A stretch of 64,000 nucleotides of DNA from Phaeodactylibacter luteus. GTDB lineage: Bacteria > Bacteroidota > Bacteroidia > Chitinophagales > Saprospiraceae. The stretch covers positions 62,001 to 126,000 of the forward strand of contig NZ_VOOR01000003.1 of assembly GCF_007993045.1 (NCBI RefSeq), given 5' to 3'. A model generated the notes under the pieces. That model was not told the origin of the DNA. It searched no databases and saw only the letters and a list, made by a program, of their open reading frames with translations. Position numbers and translations under genes: made by a program. Shown here in pieces: positions 43,717 through 52,092 of the stretch; within the stretch, counting starts at the first letter, position 1; each line of letters opens with the position of its first letter.

Positions 43717-43796
43717 GGCGGCAAGGAAAGTTGTCGCCCCCCAACTGGAGTTCCTGAAAATTCGGTAGCTTCATAACCACCAAAACTACAGGATAC

Positions 43797-44180
43797 ATGA
43801 GAATACGCCTTGGCACCTTCATAGCCGTCGCAATAGCTTTGGCCTGTGCGCCTATCGACAACAGGCAGCCGCCCGGCAGTGAAGATGTTTTTGCTGTGCG
43901 CGACAGCATCAGGAACGTGCTGCTGCTCAGGCTGGGGGAAGCTAAGCAGGCCATCAACCGCCGCTCAGAAATGCTGGAGCGCAAAGCATACAGTGTGGGC
44001 AGCCGGGAAGCCAAAGCGCTCAGGGCAGAAGCTGCACAGCTCGAGAAGTACTACCAACAGCTGAACGCCCGGTCGCAAGTACTGGAACAGGACAGCATCC
44101 TCGGGCAGTGGTTTTCCCAACAGGGCGCGCTAGAAGTCGAGCTGCTGGAGGTAAGCCAAGCCTTGGGGCAGCCTTTTTAA
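43797..44180 (+). CDS. small lipoprotein with coiled-coil-like helix
   Basis: The 127-residue protein has a short signal with a lipobox-like ALAC (Cys17), so it is probably a lipoprotein. The rest is a long amphipathic helix rich in Glu, Arg, Ala and Leu (AKQAINRRSEMLERKA; EAAQLEKYYQQLNARSQVLEQ), likely a coiled coil. No family is recognised. It is followed 18 bases later by mscS and may be co-transcribed. The envelope location of both would fit a shared role in osmotic stress, but this is speculation. Confidence 0.6.
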   Translation: MRIRLGTFIAVAIALACAPIDNRQPPGSEDVFAVRDSIRNVLLLRLGEAKQAINRRSEMLERKAYSVGSREAKALRAEAAQLEKYYQQLNARSQVLEQDSILGQWFSQQGALEVELLEVSQALGQPF

Positions 44181-44198
44181 TTGTCAAACCGAACGCAT

Positions 44199-45077
44199 AT
44201 GGAGCAGTTTATTGGGGATGTAGCCGACTACATCCTGTCTTACTACAACACTTTAGTCGCCTTATTGCCCAAGCTCGTGCTGGGGCTTGCCGTCATGGCT
44301 TTTTTCTGGCTCATCGGCTCCCAGGCCAAACGGCTGGTGCAAAAGCGCCTTTTCCGAAGGATTGACGACCCACTGCTAGCGGACTTTCTGGGGCAGGCGG
44401 CCCGGGCCGCATTGATCACGCTGGGCGTGCTGGGCCTGCTGCAGGTTGTTGGGCTGGGCAAAGCGGCGTCCTCCCTATTGGCAGGCGCAGGCATATCTGC
44501 CTTTGTCATCGGTTTTGCTTTCAAGGATATCGGGGAAAACTTCCTGGCCGGTATACTGATGGCGTTCAAACGCCCCTTCCGCATAGGCGACATTATCGAA
44601 GCAGGGAGCATCAAAGGGAAAGTCACAGGCCTGACCCTGCGCGATACTCAGGTAAAGACCTTTGATGGCAAAGATGTGTACATCCCCAACGGCCAAATCC
44701 TGAAAAACCCCATCATCAACTACACCATTGACGGCTTCCTCCGGCAAGAGTTTACCGTGGGCATAGACTACGGCGCTTCAGCCAGCGAGGCTATAGTGCT
44801 CATCCTGCAGGCACTGGAGCGCATACCTGGCATTCTGAAAGGCGACAGGCCGCCTTCCGTCATGGTGCAAGACCTGGGCGCCTCTGCCCTCAACCTAACG
44901 GTATACTACTGGCTCGACACCTTTGAGCCTTCGGTTTCTGGCGTGGCGGTGCGGAACCAAGCGGTAGAAGAGGTACTGGGGGTTTTGTCTGGCGCTGGCA
45001 TTTACCTGCCGGGCGAAGTGCTTGAGGTCAAGAATTATCAAGACGCGCCCTTGCTTTCCCGCTCTGCAGGCAGTTGA
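44199..45077 (+). CDS. mscS: small-conductance mechanosensitive channel, MscS family
   Basis: The ATG at 44199 is preferred over a TTG six codons earlier. The 292-residue protein has three N-terminal membrane helices. The pore-lining third helix (LLAGAGISAFVIGFAFKDIGENFLAG) is rich in Gly and Ala, followed by the beta domain signature FKRPFRIGDIIEAG and YIPNGQILKNPIINYT. It opens under membrane tension and releases solutes during hypo-osmotic shock. The stop is followed 47 bases later by the start of the dehydrogenase gene, in probable co-transcription. Confidence 0.94.
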   Translation: MEQFIGDVADYILSYYNTLVALLPKLVLGLAVMAFFWLIGSQAKRLVQKRLFRRIDDPLLADFLGQAARAALITLGVLGLLQVVGLGKAASSLLAGAGISAFVIGFAFKDIGENFLAGILMAFKRPFRIGDIIEAGSIKGKVTGLTLRDTQVKTFDGKDVYIPNGQILKNPIINYTIDGFLRQEFTVGIDYGASASEAIVLILQALERIPGILKGDRPPSVMVQDLGASALNLTVYYWLDTFEPSVSGVAVRNQAVEEVLGVLSGAGIYLPGEVLEVKNYQDAPLLSRSAGS

Positions 45078-45124
45078 AGCAGCCCCTTAAGCCCAACATT
45101 TTTCAACCCACTAAAAATACACCT

Positions 45125-46489
45125 ATGCAACAAGCAATAGACCCTGCCACAGGGGACACCATCAGTTCTTACGAAGAGCTCGGCAATAAAATGCTGAACA
45201 AAGCCATTGTGGCGGCGGATACCGCCTATCAGGACTGGCAGCTGGTAGCGCTAGACGAGAAAGCCCGCAAACTAAGGAACGCAGCGAGAGTGCTGGAAGA
45301 AGAAAAGGAAGCGCTGTCTATGCTGATCACCCGGGAAATGGGCAAGCCGATAAAAGCGGCTCAGGCCGAAATCGAGAAGTGCGCCTGGACCTGCCTCTAC
45401 TACGCTCAGAACGCAGAGCGCTTCCTGCGGGACGAATTTGTGGTGACAGACGCCGCCAAGAGCTACATCGCTTACCGCCCGATAGGCCCGCTCTTGGCCA
45501 TCATGCCGTGGAATTTCCCGTTCTGGCAGGTATTCCGCTTTGCTGCCCCCAATCTTATGGCGGGCAACACCATTTTGCTCAAGCATGCCCCAAACGTGCC
45601 GGGCTGTGCCTTGGCCATTGCCTCCATATTTGAAAAAGCGGGCTATCCCAAGGGGGTATTCAACAGCTTGCTCATCCCTCAAAAAAAGGTCAAGCGCCTG
45701 ATCAAAAACCGCCTGGTGCGCGGTGTCACCCTCACCGGGAGCGTAGGTGCAGGGCGGGCCGTAGCAGCCGAGGCCGGCAAAGCCTTAAAAAAGACGGTGC
45801 TCGAGCTTGGCGGCAGCGACCCCTACCTCATCCTGGAGGACGCGGATATTGCCAAGGCTGCAAGAACCTGTGCCCAAAGCCGGCTGCTCAACAACGGGCA
45901 AAGCTGTATAGGGGCCAAGCGGTTTATCGTGCTGGAGCCGGTATACAAAGACTTCTTGGATGCCTTCAGAGCTGAAATGGGAAAAGCGGTACTGGGCGAC
46001 CCCCTAGAGCAACAGACTACGCTTGGGCCCCTCGCAAGGGCTGACCTGCGGGAACAGCTCCACAGCCAAGTGAAACAAAGCCGGAAAAAAGGGGCTAAGA
46101 TCATACTCGGGGGCAAAAAGGCAAAAGGCAAAGGCTACTATTATCCGCCTACTATCCTTGCCGGAGTCCAAAGGGGGATGCCTGCTTATCATGAAGAGCT
46201 GTTCGGGCCCGTGGCCAGCGTTATGAAAGCACAGAACGAGCGCGAAGCTGTACGCCTAGCCAACGATACCCTTTTTGGGCTGGGCGCAGGCATTTTCACC
46301 CAAGACCTTGAAAGAGGGGAACGGCTGGCCCGCGAACATCTACAGGCAGGCTCCTGTTTTGTAAATGAGATGGTTAAGTCTGACCCGCGCCTGCCATTTG
46401 GCGGCATAAAGAACAGCGGGTACGGCAGAGAGCTTAGCCATTACGGGCTCCGGGAGTTTACCAACCCTAAGACCGTTTACATTGAATAA
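45125..46489 (+). CDS. NAD(P)-dependent succinate-semialdehyde dehydrogenase-like enzyme
   Basis: The ATG at 45125 gives 454 residues, the short Sad/YneI-type length. The catalytic residues are Glu227 in LELGGSDP and Cys261 in NNGQSCIGAKR, and IMPWNFPFWQ and GVTLTGSVGAGR form the cofactor site. The final block PFGGIKNSGYGRELSHYG is typical of succinate-semialdehyde dehydrogenases. It would oxidise succinic semialdehyde to succinate in the cytoplasm. No GABA transaminase is nearby, so the physiological aldehyde is not certain. A GNAT-like gene follows 17 bases later. Confidence 0.9.
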   Translation: MQQAIDPATGDTISSYEELGNKMLNKAIVAADTAYQDWQLVALDEKARKLRNAARVLEEEKEALSMLITREMGKPIKAAQAEIEKCAWTCLYYAQNAERFLRDEFVVTDAAKSYIAYRPIGPLLAIMPWNFPFWQVFRFAAPNLMAGNTILLKHAPNVPGCALAIASIFEKAGYPKGVFNSLLIPQKKVKRLIKNRLVRGVTLTGSVGAGRAVAAEAGKALKKTVLELGGSDPYLILEDADIAKAARTCAQSRLLNNGQSCIGAKRFIVLEPVYKDFLDAFRAEMGKAVLGDPLEQQTTLGPLARADLREQLHSQVKQSRKKGAKIILGGKKAKGKGYYYPPTILAGVQRGMPAYHEELFGPVASVMKAQNEREAVRLANDTLFGLGAGIFTQDLERGERLAREHLQAGSCFVNEMVKSDPRLPFGGIKNSGYGRELSHYGLREFTNPKTVYIE

Positions 46490-46506
46490 ACCGAATTTAC
46501 GTTACC

Positions 46507-46818
46507 ATGGAAATTACGACAGCAGCTTTAGACATTAAGCAGGATACTGCAAGAGAACAATTTAGGTTTGACATGAAAGGCGATGAGGATGCCTTCATGC
46601 AGTATGCCATAAAGACCAAGCCCAACCCCAATGTTTTAGACATCCAAAAGACCTACGTCCCCGATGTACTGTCGAGCGTAGGCATAGAGGAAGCGATGGC
46701 CCTTCAGGCTGTGCGCTTTGCCGATAAAATGGGTTACCGCATTAAAGCCACTTGCCCGTTCATGTCTGGCTACCTCAACCGCCACCCGGAATTCAACAAT
46801 ATGAGGGCAGCTCAATAG
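46507..46818 (+). CDS. YjdJ/GNAT_acetyltr_2-like small protein lacking the acetyl-CoA motif
   Basis: The 103-residue protein aligns by eye with the short N-acetyltransferase family PF14542. YVPDVLSS corresponds to the YVP-x-LRG block and KATCPFMSGYLNRHPEF to the conserved LCPF...HPEY end. The acetyl-CoA-binding RGxGxA motif is replaced by SSVGIE (Ser56-Glu61), so normal acetyl-CoA binding is doubtful. It may be a divergent or inactive member. It is the last gene of the mscS-dehydrogenase group and is followed by a strong terminator. Confidence 0.65.
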   Translation: MEITTAALDIKQDTAREQFRFDMKGDEDAFMQYAIKTKPNPNVLDIQKTYVPDVLSSVGIEEAMALQAVRFADKMGYRIKATCPFMSGYLNRHPEFNNMRAAQ

Positions 46819-46873
46819 CAAACCTTTGCCCGGCCCTCTTATCGTGGCTAGTGCCGTTGGGAGGGAAACAGAT

Positions 46874-46908
46874 AAAAAGCCAAGCTGCGGCCGCAGCTTG
46901 GCTTTTTT
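46874..46908 (+). terminator. strong terminator of the mscS-dehydrogenase-GNAT group
   Basis: AAAAAGCCAAGCTGCGG and CCGCAGCTTGGCTTTTT form a perfect 17-bp palindrome with T-rich tail on either strand. It also bounds the IS200/IS605-like remnant to its right. Confidence 0.9.
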
Positions 46909-46914
46909 GTGCCA

Positions 46915-47130
46915 GATGTGAACTACCCTTTTGCTAAAGACAAATGGGCTTCCGGTTTCACAGCAACTTGCTTACTGCCTCCTGAGAAGTTAGAAGTCTT
47001 ATTGTCGCTCCACCCGTGTACTCGCAAGCACCTTACGAGGTTTCAATGTCTTATACTGACCGTGCAGATATACAACATTGGCCGCTTGCATCCCACAGGC
47101 TAAAGACCTGTGGGTTTTACGCTCCTTTTA
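46915..47130 (-). mobile_element. gutted IS200/IS605-type element with omegaRNA-like right end
   Basis: Read leftward, the region has the features of the non-coding ends of TnpB-carrying IS200/IS605 elements. At the right end is GAAGCCCATTTG...AAGGGTAGTTCAC, with the hairpin CCCTTTTG/CAAATGGG (46926-46933, 46941-46948), the usual 3' end of an omegaRNA. At the other end is the palindrome CCCACAGG/CCTGTGGG (47092-47099, 47107-47114). No tnpA or tnpB remains between them. The boundaries are approximate. Together with the flanking stretch to 47237 it occupies the 419-base gap; nothing else is seen. Confidence 0.6.
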
Positions 47131-47237
47131 TAAAAAGAATACGTTAACTTGCGGGTTGGTCCCTCAGCAACAGGAGCAGATGCCCGCCAAAGGCGCCCTA
47201 CTCTGGTGTGCAAAGCTGATGGGGCCCGCTAAGCAGC

Positions 47238-47780
47238 ATGGGGCTTTTCCAGGCCGTTAGCAGGACCAAACCACTATTTTCTGACCTTTTACCGCTTAAA
47301 CCGACAGTGGCAGATCACAACCTGGCTAGAAATCTAAAATTCCTGCGGAAAAGCCACGGGCTGAGCCAGCAGAAACTGGCTGAGCAGTTAGGCCTCAAAC
47401 GCAATAACATCGCTTCTTATGAGGCAGGCATCGTAGAGCCCAAACCCTTGAACTTCATCAAAATGGCCCTCTTCTTTGGTGTCAGCCCAAGGGCGCTCCT
47501 TCAAGAGGAAGCGGCAGGGCTGCTTCCCGAAGCAGATGACACCCCCGGGTACGGGCACGAGCTCAATGTCCGCCTCAACCGGTTTGCCCAAGGTACAGAA
47601 GACCTTCAGAAAGTATTCGAGGGCTTTCAAGAATTTTACAGCCTTCCCAACAGTTCCCCCACAGCCCCCAACAAACAGCAAGACCTGGAAACCCTCATGG
47701 CCATCATTGCACAGCTGCTCCAAACCAACTGGGAATTCATGGAGTCCATCACCCGAAATCAGGGGGAAAGCCTGCTTTAA
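47238..47780 (+). CDS. XRE family transcriptional regulator
   Basis: The 180-residue protein has an N-terminal helix-turn-helix (KFLRKSHGLSQQKLAEQLGLKRNNIASYEAGIVEP) at about residues 34-70. A Phe/Leu-rich segment (FIKMALFFGVSPRALLQEE) completes the DNA-binding domain, and the helical C-terminus probably dimerises. The start at ATG 47238 is uncertain: a GTG at 47307 would remove 23 residues that have no domain role. The next gene is lysA, whose promoter overlaps a palindrome only 41 bases past this stop, so it may be a target. The regulator's own ligand is unknown. Confidence 0.75.
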   Translation: MGLFQAVSRTKPLFSDLLPLKPTVADHNLARNLKFLRKSHGLSQQKLAEQLGLKRNNIASYEAGIVEPKPLNFIKMALFFGVSPRALLQEEAAGLLPEADDTPGYGHELNVRLNRFAQGTEDLQKVFEGFQEFYSLPNSSPTAPNKQQDLETLMAIIAQLLQTNWEFMESITRNQGESLL

Positions 47781-47820
47781 GCCCACAGGTTGCCCCATCT
47801 CCCCTGCATTTACACCTGCA

Positions 47821-47855
47821 CTAGGTTGAAAACCCAACCTAGAGGCGTATATTTG
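47821..47855 (+). promoter_or_regulatory. lysA promoter overlapped by a palindrome
   Basis: TTG at 47826-47828 and TATATTTG at 47848-47855 are 19 bases apart, an exact consensus match. The inverted repeat CTAGGTTG (47821-47828) and CAACCTAG (47835-47842) covers the -33 element and most of the spacer. A repressor bound there would block polymerase. The leader from about 47862 to the ATG is about 24 bases. Confidence 0.7.
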
Positions 47856-47885
47856 CCCGTCATTTTAGCACACATCCTTTTTATC

Positions 47886-49142
47886 ATGGTTTTAGACAAC
47901 GACCGTTACGTCCTTAGCGGAGGAATAGACCCGCTTGAATTGGTAGAGCAGTTTGGCTGCCCCCTGTATGTTTATGACAGCGCCATCATTAAACGGCAGT
48001 ACAAACGCATGTCTGATGCCATGAATGTCAAACGCCTGCGGCTCAACTACGCCTGCAAAGCCCTTTCCAATATCAACATCCTCAAGCTTTTCCGCAGCAT
48101 GGGCGCTGGGCTAGACACGGTGTCTGTGCAGGAAGTATCTTTGGGCATACGCGCTGGCTTCGACCCACAGGACATCATCTTCACGCCCAACTGTGTCAGC
48201 TTGGAAGAAATAGCAGAGGCCGTGGAGTACGGTGTCAAAATCAACATTGACAATACTTCCATCTTAGAGCAGTTTGGGCAGGCTTTCCCTGACGTGCCGG
48301 TCTGCATCCGCATCAACCCCCATATCATGGCGGGCGCGAATGTCAAAACTTCCGTAGGCCATATCGACTCCAAGTTTGGCATCTCTTTCCATCAGATGCC
48401 CCTTGTGCACCGCATAGTGGAGGCCACCGGGCTGAAAGTGGAAGGCGTGCACATGCATACCGGCTCTGATATACTCGACCCGGAGGTGTTCCTGAGCGGG
48501 GCAGAGATCTTGCTGAACATTGCCAGAGAATTTCCCGACCTGGATTATGTCGACTTTGGCAGCGGCTTCAAAGTCGCTTATAAAATCGGCGATGTGGAGA
48601 CCAATATCGAAGAGCTGGGCGCCCGGATTTCGGAACGCTTCAACCGCTTCTGCACAGAGTATGGGCGCGACCTCATGCTCATGTTCGAGCCAGGCAAATT
48701 TATGGTGAGCGAAGCTGGGTACTTCTTTGCGCAGGTCAATGTCATCAAACAGACGACCTCTACCGTATTCGCAGGCATAGACTCTGGGCTCAACCACTTC
48801 ATCCGCCCGATGTTCTACAACGCCTACCACAAGATGACCAATGTTTCCCGGCCCAAGGGCAAAGCCCGTTTTTACACGGTAGTGGGCTACATTTGCGAGA
48901 CCGACACCTTCGGCATCAACCGCCAAATGACGGAGCTGCAGGAAGGCGACATCATCTGCATGCACAATGCCGGGGCTTACTGCTTCTCCATGGCCTCCAA
49001 CTACAACTCCCGCTACCGGCCCGCAGAAGTAATGGTGCACGAAGGCAAAGCCTACCTGATACGGGAAAGGGAAAACATGGAAGACCTGATGCGCCGGCAG
49101 GTAGATGCCGGGATTTTCGAACCCACATCTACCGAAGCCTAA
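47886..49142 (+). CDS. lysA: diaminopimelate decarboxylase
   Basis: The ATG at 47886 follows the promoter and gives 418 residues; the longer frame runs through the promoter. The pyridoxal-phosphate lysine is Lys58 in NYACKALSN. Other family blocks are HIDSKFGI, GVHMHTGSDI, VDFGSGFKV, FEPGKFMV and CETDTFG with the active-site Cys, then NAGAYCFSMASNYNSR. The enzyme decarboxylates meso-diaminopimelate to lysine, the last step of lysine synthesis. A terminator separates it from valS. Confidence 0.95.
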   Translation: MVLDNDRYVLSGGIDPLELVEQFGCPLYVYDSAIIKRQYKRMSDAMNVKRLRLNYACKALSNINILKLFRSMGAGLDTVSVQEVSLGIRAGFDPQDIIFTPNCVSLEEIAEAVEYGVKINIDNTSILEQFGQAFPDVPVCIRINPHIMAGANVKTSVGHIDSKFGISFHQMPLVHRIVEATGLKVEGVHMHTGSDILDPEVFLSGAEILLNIAREFPDLDYVDFGSGFKVAYKIGDVETNIEELGARISERFNRFCTEYGRDLMLMFEPGKFMVSEAGYFFAQVNVIKQTTSTVFAGIDSGLNHFIRPMFYNAYHKMTNVSRPKGKARFYTVVGYICETDTFGINRQMTELQEGDIICMHNAGAYCFSMASNYNSRYRPAEVMVHEGKAYLIRERENMEDLMRRQVDAGIFEPTSTEA

Positions 49143-49156
49143 TCATAAAAAAACGG

Positions 49157-49184
49157 GATGCCGGGCACGGTCCGGCATCTTTTT
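49157..49184 (+). terminator. terminator after lysA
   Basis: GATGCCGG and CCGGCATC pair over 8 bp with a 7-base loop and are followed by five T. Confidence 0.85.
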
Positions 49185-49235
49185 GTTGTTACCTCTGCTA
49201 CATCATTCTGTACGCAAAAAAGAACAATTATCCCC

Positions 49236-51950
49236 ATGACGGAGCTTTCCACCCGCTACAACCCACAAGAAACGGAAGAAAAGTGGTACGGCCACTGGAT
49301 GGACAAAAGGTATTTCCACTCAGAACCCGATGACCGGGAGCCTTATAGCATTGTCATCCCGCCGCCTAATGTGACCGGGGTACTGCACATGGGCCACATG
49401 CTCAATAATACCATTCAGGACATCCTCGTCCGCAAGGCGCGCCTGGAAGGCAAAAACGCTTGTTGGGTGCCTGGCACCGACCACGCCTCTATCGCCACCG
49501 AAGCCAAGGTGGTGAAGCAGCTCCGCGAAAAGGGCATCAAAAAATCAGACCTCTCGCGGGAAGAGTTCTTGGCACATGCTTTCGAGTGGAAGGACAAATA
49601 CGGAGGGATCATCCTTGATCAGCTTAAAAAACTGGGGGCATCCTGTGATTGGGAACGCACCCGGTTTACTATGGAGCCTAAGCTTTCTGATGCTGTCATC
49701 AAGGTTTTTGTAGACCTCTACAACAAAGGCAAAGTATACCGTGGGCTGCGGATGACCAACTGGGACCCCGAAGCCCTCACCGTGCTCTCCAACGAGGAGG
49801 TGCTCTACAAAGAGGAAAACTCCCGCCTATACTACCTGCGCTATGCCATAGAAGGAGAAACGGACAGCTGGATAACCATTGCGACCGTCCGCCCGGAAAC
49901 CATCTTGGGAGATGCGGCTATCGCGGTTAACCCGGACGATGAGCGCTTTGCCCACTTGGTCGGCAAACGGGCTATTGTGCCCCTCATCAACCGGCCTGTG
50001 CCTATCATCGCAGACCGCTACGTGGATACCGAATTCGGCACCGGGGCCCTCAAGATCACCCCTGCCCACGATATGAACGATTACGAAATCGGTGAGCGCC
50101 ATGGCCTGGAAGTGATTGATGTGCTCAACGACGATGGCACGATGAGCGAAGCAGCACAGCTATTCGTAGGCGAAGACCGCTTTACCGCCCGCAAGCTGAT
50201 CGTCAAAGCGCTTGAAGCAGCCGGCCACCTGGCCAAAACAGAGGATTACCGCAATAAGGTAGGGCGTTCGGAACGGACCAATGCTATTGTCGAGCCCCGG
50301 CTCACCCTGCAGTGGTTTGTCAAAATGAAAGCCTTTGGGCAGCAAGCGCTCCGTGCAGTAAAATCCGGCGAAGTAAAGTTCTTCCCAGAGCACTTCTACA
50401 ATATGTACCACAGCTGGCTCAATGAAGACAACATACGCGACTGGTGCATCTCCCGTCAGCTTTGGTGGGGGCAGCGCATCCCGGCTTGGTATTATGAAGA
50501 CCAGATTTTCGTAGCAGAGACAGCGGAAGCAGCGCTCGAAAAAGCCCGGGAAGCGACTGGCAAAAACCTCTCCTTAACGGACCTGAAGCAAGATGAGGAC
50601 GTGCTCGACACTTGGTTCTCCAGCCAGCTGTGGCCGATCTCCGTTTTTGATGGCTTTGAAAACCCGGAAGCGCTGCGCTACTACTATCCAACCAACGTGC
50701 TGGTAACCGGCTGGGATATCATCTTCTTCTGGGTGGCCCGCATGGTCATCATGGGCTACGAATACGCGCCCGAGCTCCTTGGAGAAGCTAAAGCAGCAGA
50801 GGGCGTACAGCCTTTCCGGGAAGTTTACTTCACGGGGATGGTCAGGGATAAGGAACGCCGGAAAATGAGCAAATCACTGGGCAATTCCCCTGATGCGCTA
50901 GCCTTAATTGACCGCTACGGGGCGGATGGCGTCCGCTTCGGCATGCTTTCGAGCGCCTCTGCTGGAAACGACATCATCTTTGATGCGCCCTTCGATAAAG
51001 AGACCAAGGAAGTCCTGAACGAAAGCAAACTTTGCGAACAAGGCCGGAACTTCTGCAACAAAATGTGGAACGCCCTGCGCCTGATCAAAGGCTGGGAACT
51101 GGCCGATGACGAGCCTGATGCGGTCAGCCAACTGGCAGCGCAGTGGATGGAGCACAAACTCTTGCAAACCACCGAAAAGCTGGAACAGCTCTTTGCGCAA
51201 TACCGGTTGTCTGAGGCCCTGATGACTACTTACAAACTCATTTGGGACGACTTCTGCAGCTGGTACTTGGAAATGGTGAAGCCAGACTACGGCGCCCCGG
51301 TAAGTGCACAGACCGTAGAGGCTACTGTACGGATTTTCGAACAGCTGATGACGCTGCTGCACCCTTTCATGCCTTTCGTCACCGAAGAAATCTGGCATCA
51401 GCTGCGGAGCCGGGCTGAAGGCGAAGACTGCGTAGTGAGCCGCTACCCGGTTTCTGCTCCGTACAATGCAGCCATGATCGGGCAGGTAGAGCAAGCGAAA
51501 ACCATCGTTGCCAGCGTGCGGGAGGCCCGAAACGCCAAGGGCATCAAGATGAAGGACGAACTGAACCTCTTTGCGCAGAACGACGAGAGCAGCCAAGACC
51601 TTCTAAGCCTGAATGGGCTGAAGGCCATGATCGTAAAAATGGCGAACCTGGCCAAACTCGAAGTTACGGGAGAGGATGTGCCCAACAGCGTATCCTTCCT
51701 TTCCGGACAGTCCAAGTTTTTCCTCGAGCTCAACCAGGAAGTGGACACCGCCGAAGAGTGCGAACGCCTCACCAAAGAACTGGCATATCAGGAAGGCTTT
51801 GTCGCTCAGGTCATGAAAAAACTGGGCAACGAGCGCTTCGTCAACAACGCCCCAGAGCAGGTGGTCGCCCGCGAACGGCAGAAGCTGGCCGATGGAGAGG
51901 CCAAAATCAAGAACCTCAAAGAGGAGCTTGCCGCTATGGGCTGCGCATAA
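49236..51950 (+). CDS. valS: valyl-tRNA synthetase
   Basis: The ATG at 49236 gives MTELSTRYNPQETEEKW and 904 residues; the longer frame crosses the lysA terminator. The class I signatures are HMGH (residues 51-54, in NVTGVLHMGHM) and KMSKS (543-547). The editing domain has the conserved TVRPETILGDAA and GTDHASIATEAKV blocks. The C-terminal anticodon and coiled-coil arm (LTKELAYQEGFVAQVMKKL) are intact. It charges tRNA-Val and clears mischarged threonine. A very strong terminator follows. Confidence 0.97.
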   Translation: MTELSTRYNPQETEEKWYGHWMDKRYFHSEPDDREPYSIVIPPPNVTGVLHMGHMLNNTIQDILVRKARLEGKNACWVPGTDHASIATEAKVVKQLREKGIKKSDLSREEFLAHAFEWKDKYGGIILDQLKKLGASCDWERTRFTMEPKLSDAVIKVFVDLYNKGKVYRGLRMTNWDPEALTVLSNEEVLYKEENSRLYYLRYAIEGETDSWITIATVRPETILGDAAIAVNPDDERFAHLVGKRAIVPLINRPVPIIADRYVDTEFGTGALKITPAHDMNDYEIGERHGLEVIDVLNDDGTMSEAAQLFVGEDRFTARKLIVKALEAAGHLAKTEDYRNKVGRSERTNAIVEPRLTLQWFVKMKAFGQQALRAVKSGEVKFFPEHFYNMYHSWLNEDNIRDWCISRQLWWGQRIPAWYYEDQIFVAETAEAALEKAREATGKNLSLTDLKQDEDVLDTWFSSQLWPISVFDGFENPEALRYYYPTNVLVTGWDIIFFWVARMVIMGYEYAPELLGEAKAAEGVQPFREVYFTGMVRDKERRKMSKSLGNSPDALALIDRYGADGVRFGMLSSASAGNDIIFDAPFDKETKEVLNESKLCEQGRNFCNKMWNALRLIKGWELADDEPDAVSQLAAQWMEHKLLQTTEKLEQLFAQYRLSEALMTTYKLIWDDFCSWYLEMVKPDYGAPVSAQTVEATVRIFEQLMTLLHPFMPFVTEEIWHQLRSRAEGEDCVVSRYPVSAPYNAAMIGQVEQAKTIVASVREARNAKGIKMKDELNLFAQNDESSQDLLSLNGLKAMIVKMANLAKLEVTGEDVPNSVSFLSGQSKFFLELNQEVDTAEECERLTKELAYQEGFVAQVMKKLGNERFVNNAPEQVVARERQKLADGEAKIKNLKEELAAMGCA

Positions 51951-51975
51951 CTGCGCCCCTTGACAGGCCTTTGAC

Positions 51976-52022
51976 AGCCCTGCGCAACGCGATCAGCAGC
52001 GTGCCGCAGGGCTTTTTTTTTC
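51976..52022 (+). terminator. strong terminator after valS
   Basis: AGCCCTGCG and CGCAGGGCT pair over 9 bp around a 20-base loop, followed by a run of ten T. Confidence 0.9.
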
Positions 52023-52092
52023 TTTTCTGGGCTAAACTTATGGAATTGAGCAGCATGCTGCGACTATCTATATGACACCAACCCAGAAAACG

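Noticed and set aside
46909-47103. 64-codon ORF in the IS200/IS605-like remnant
   Set aside because: It runs across the omegaRNA-like sequence on the opposite strand and resembles no transposase.
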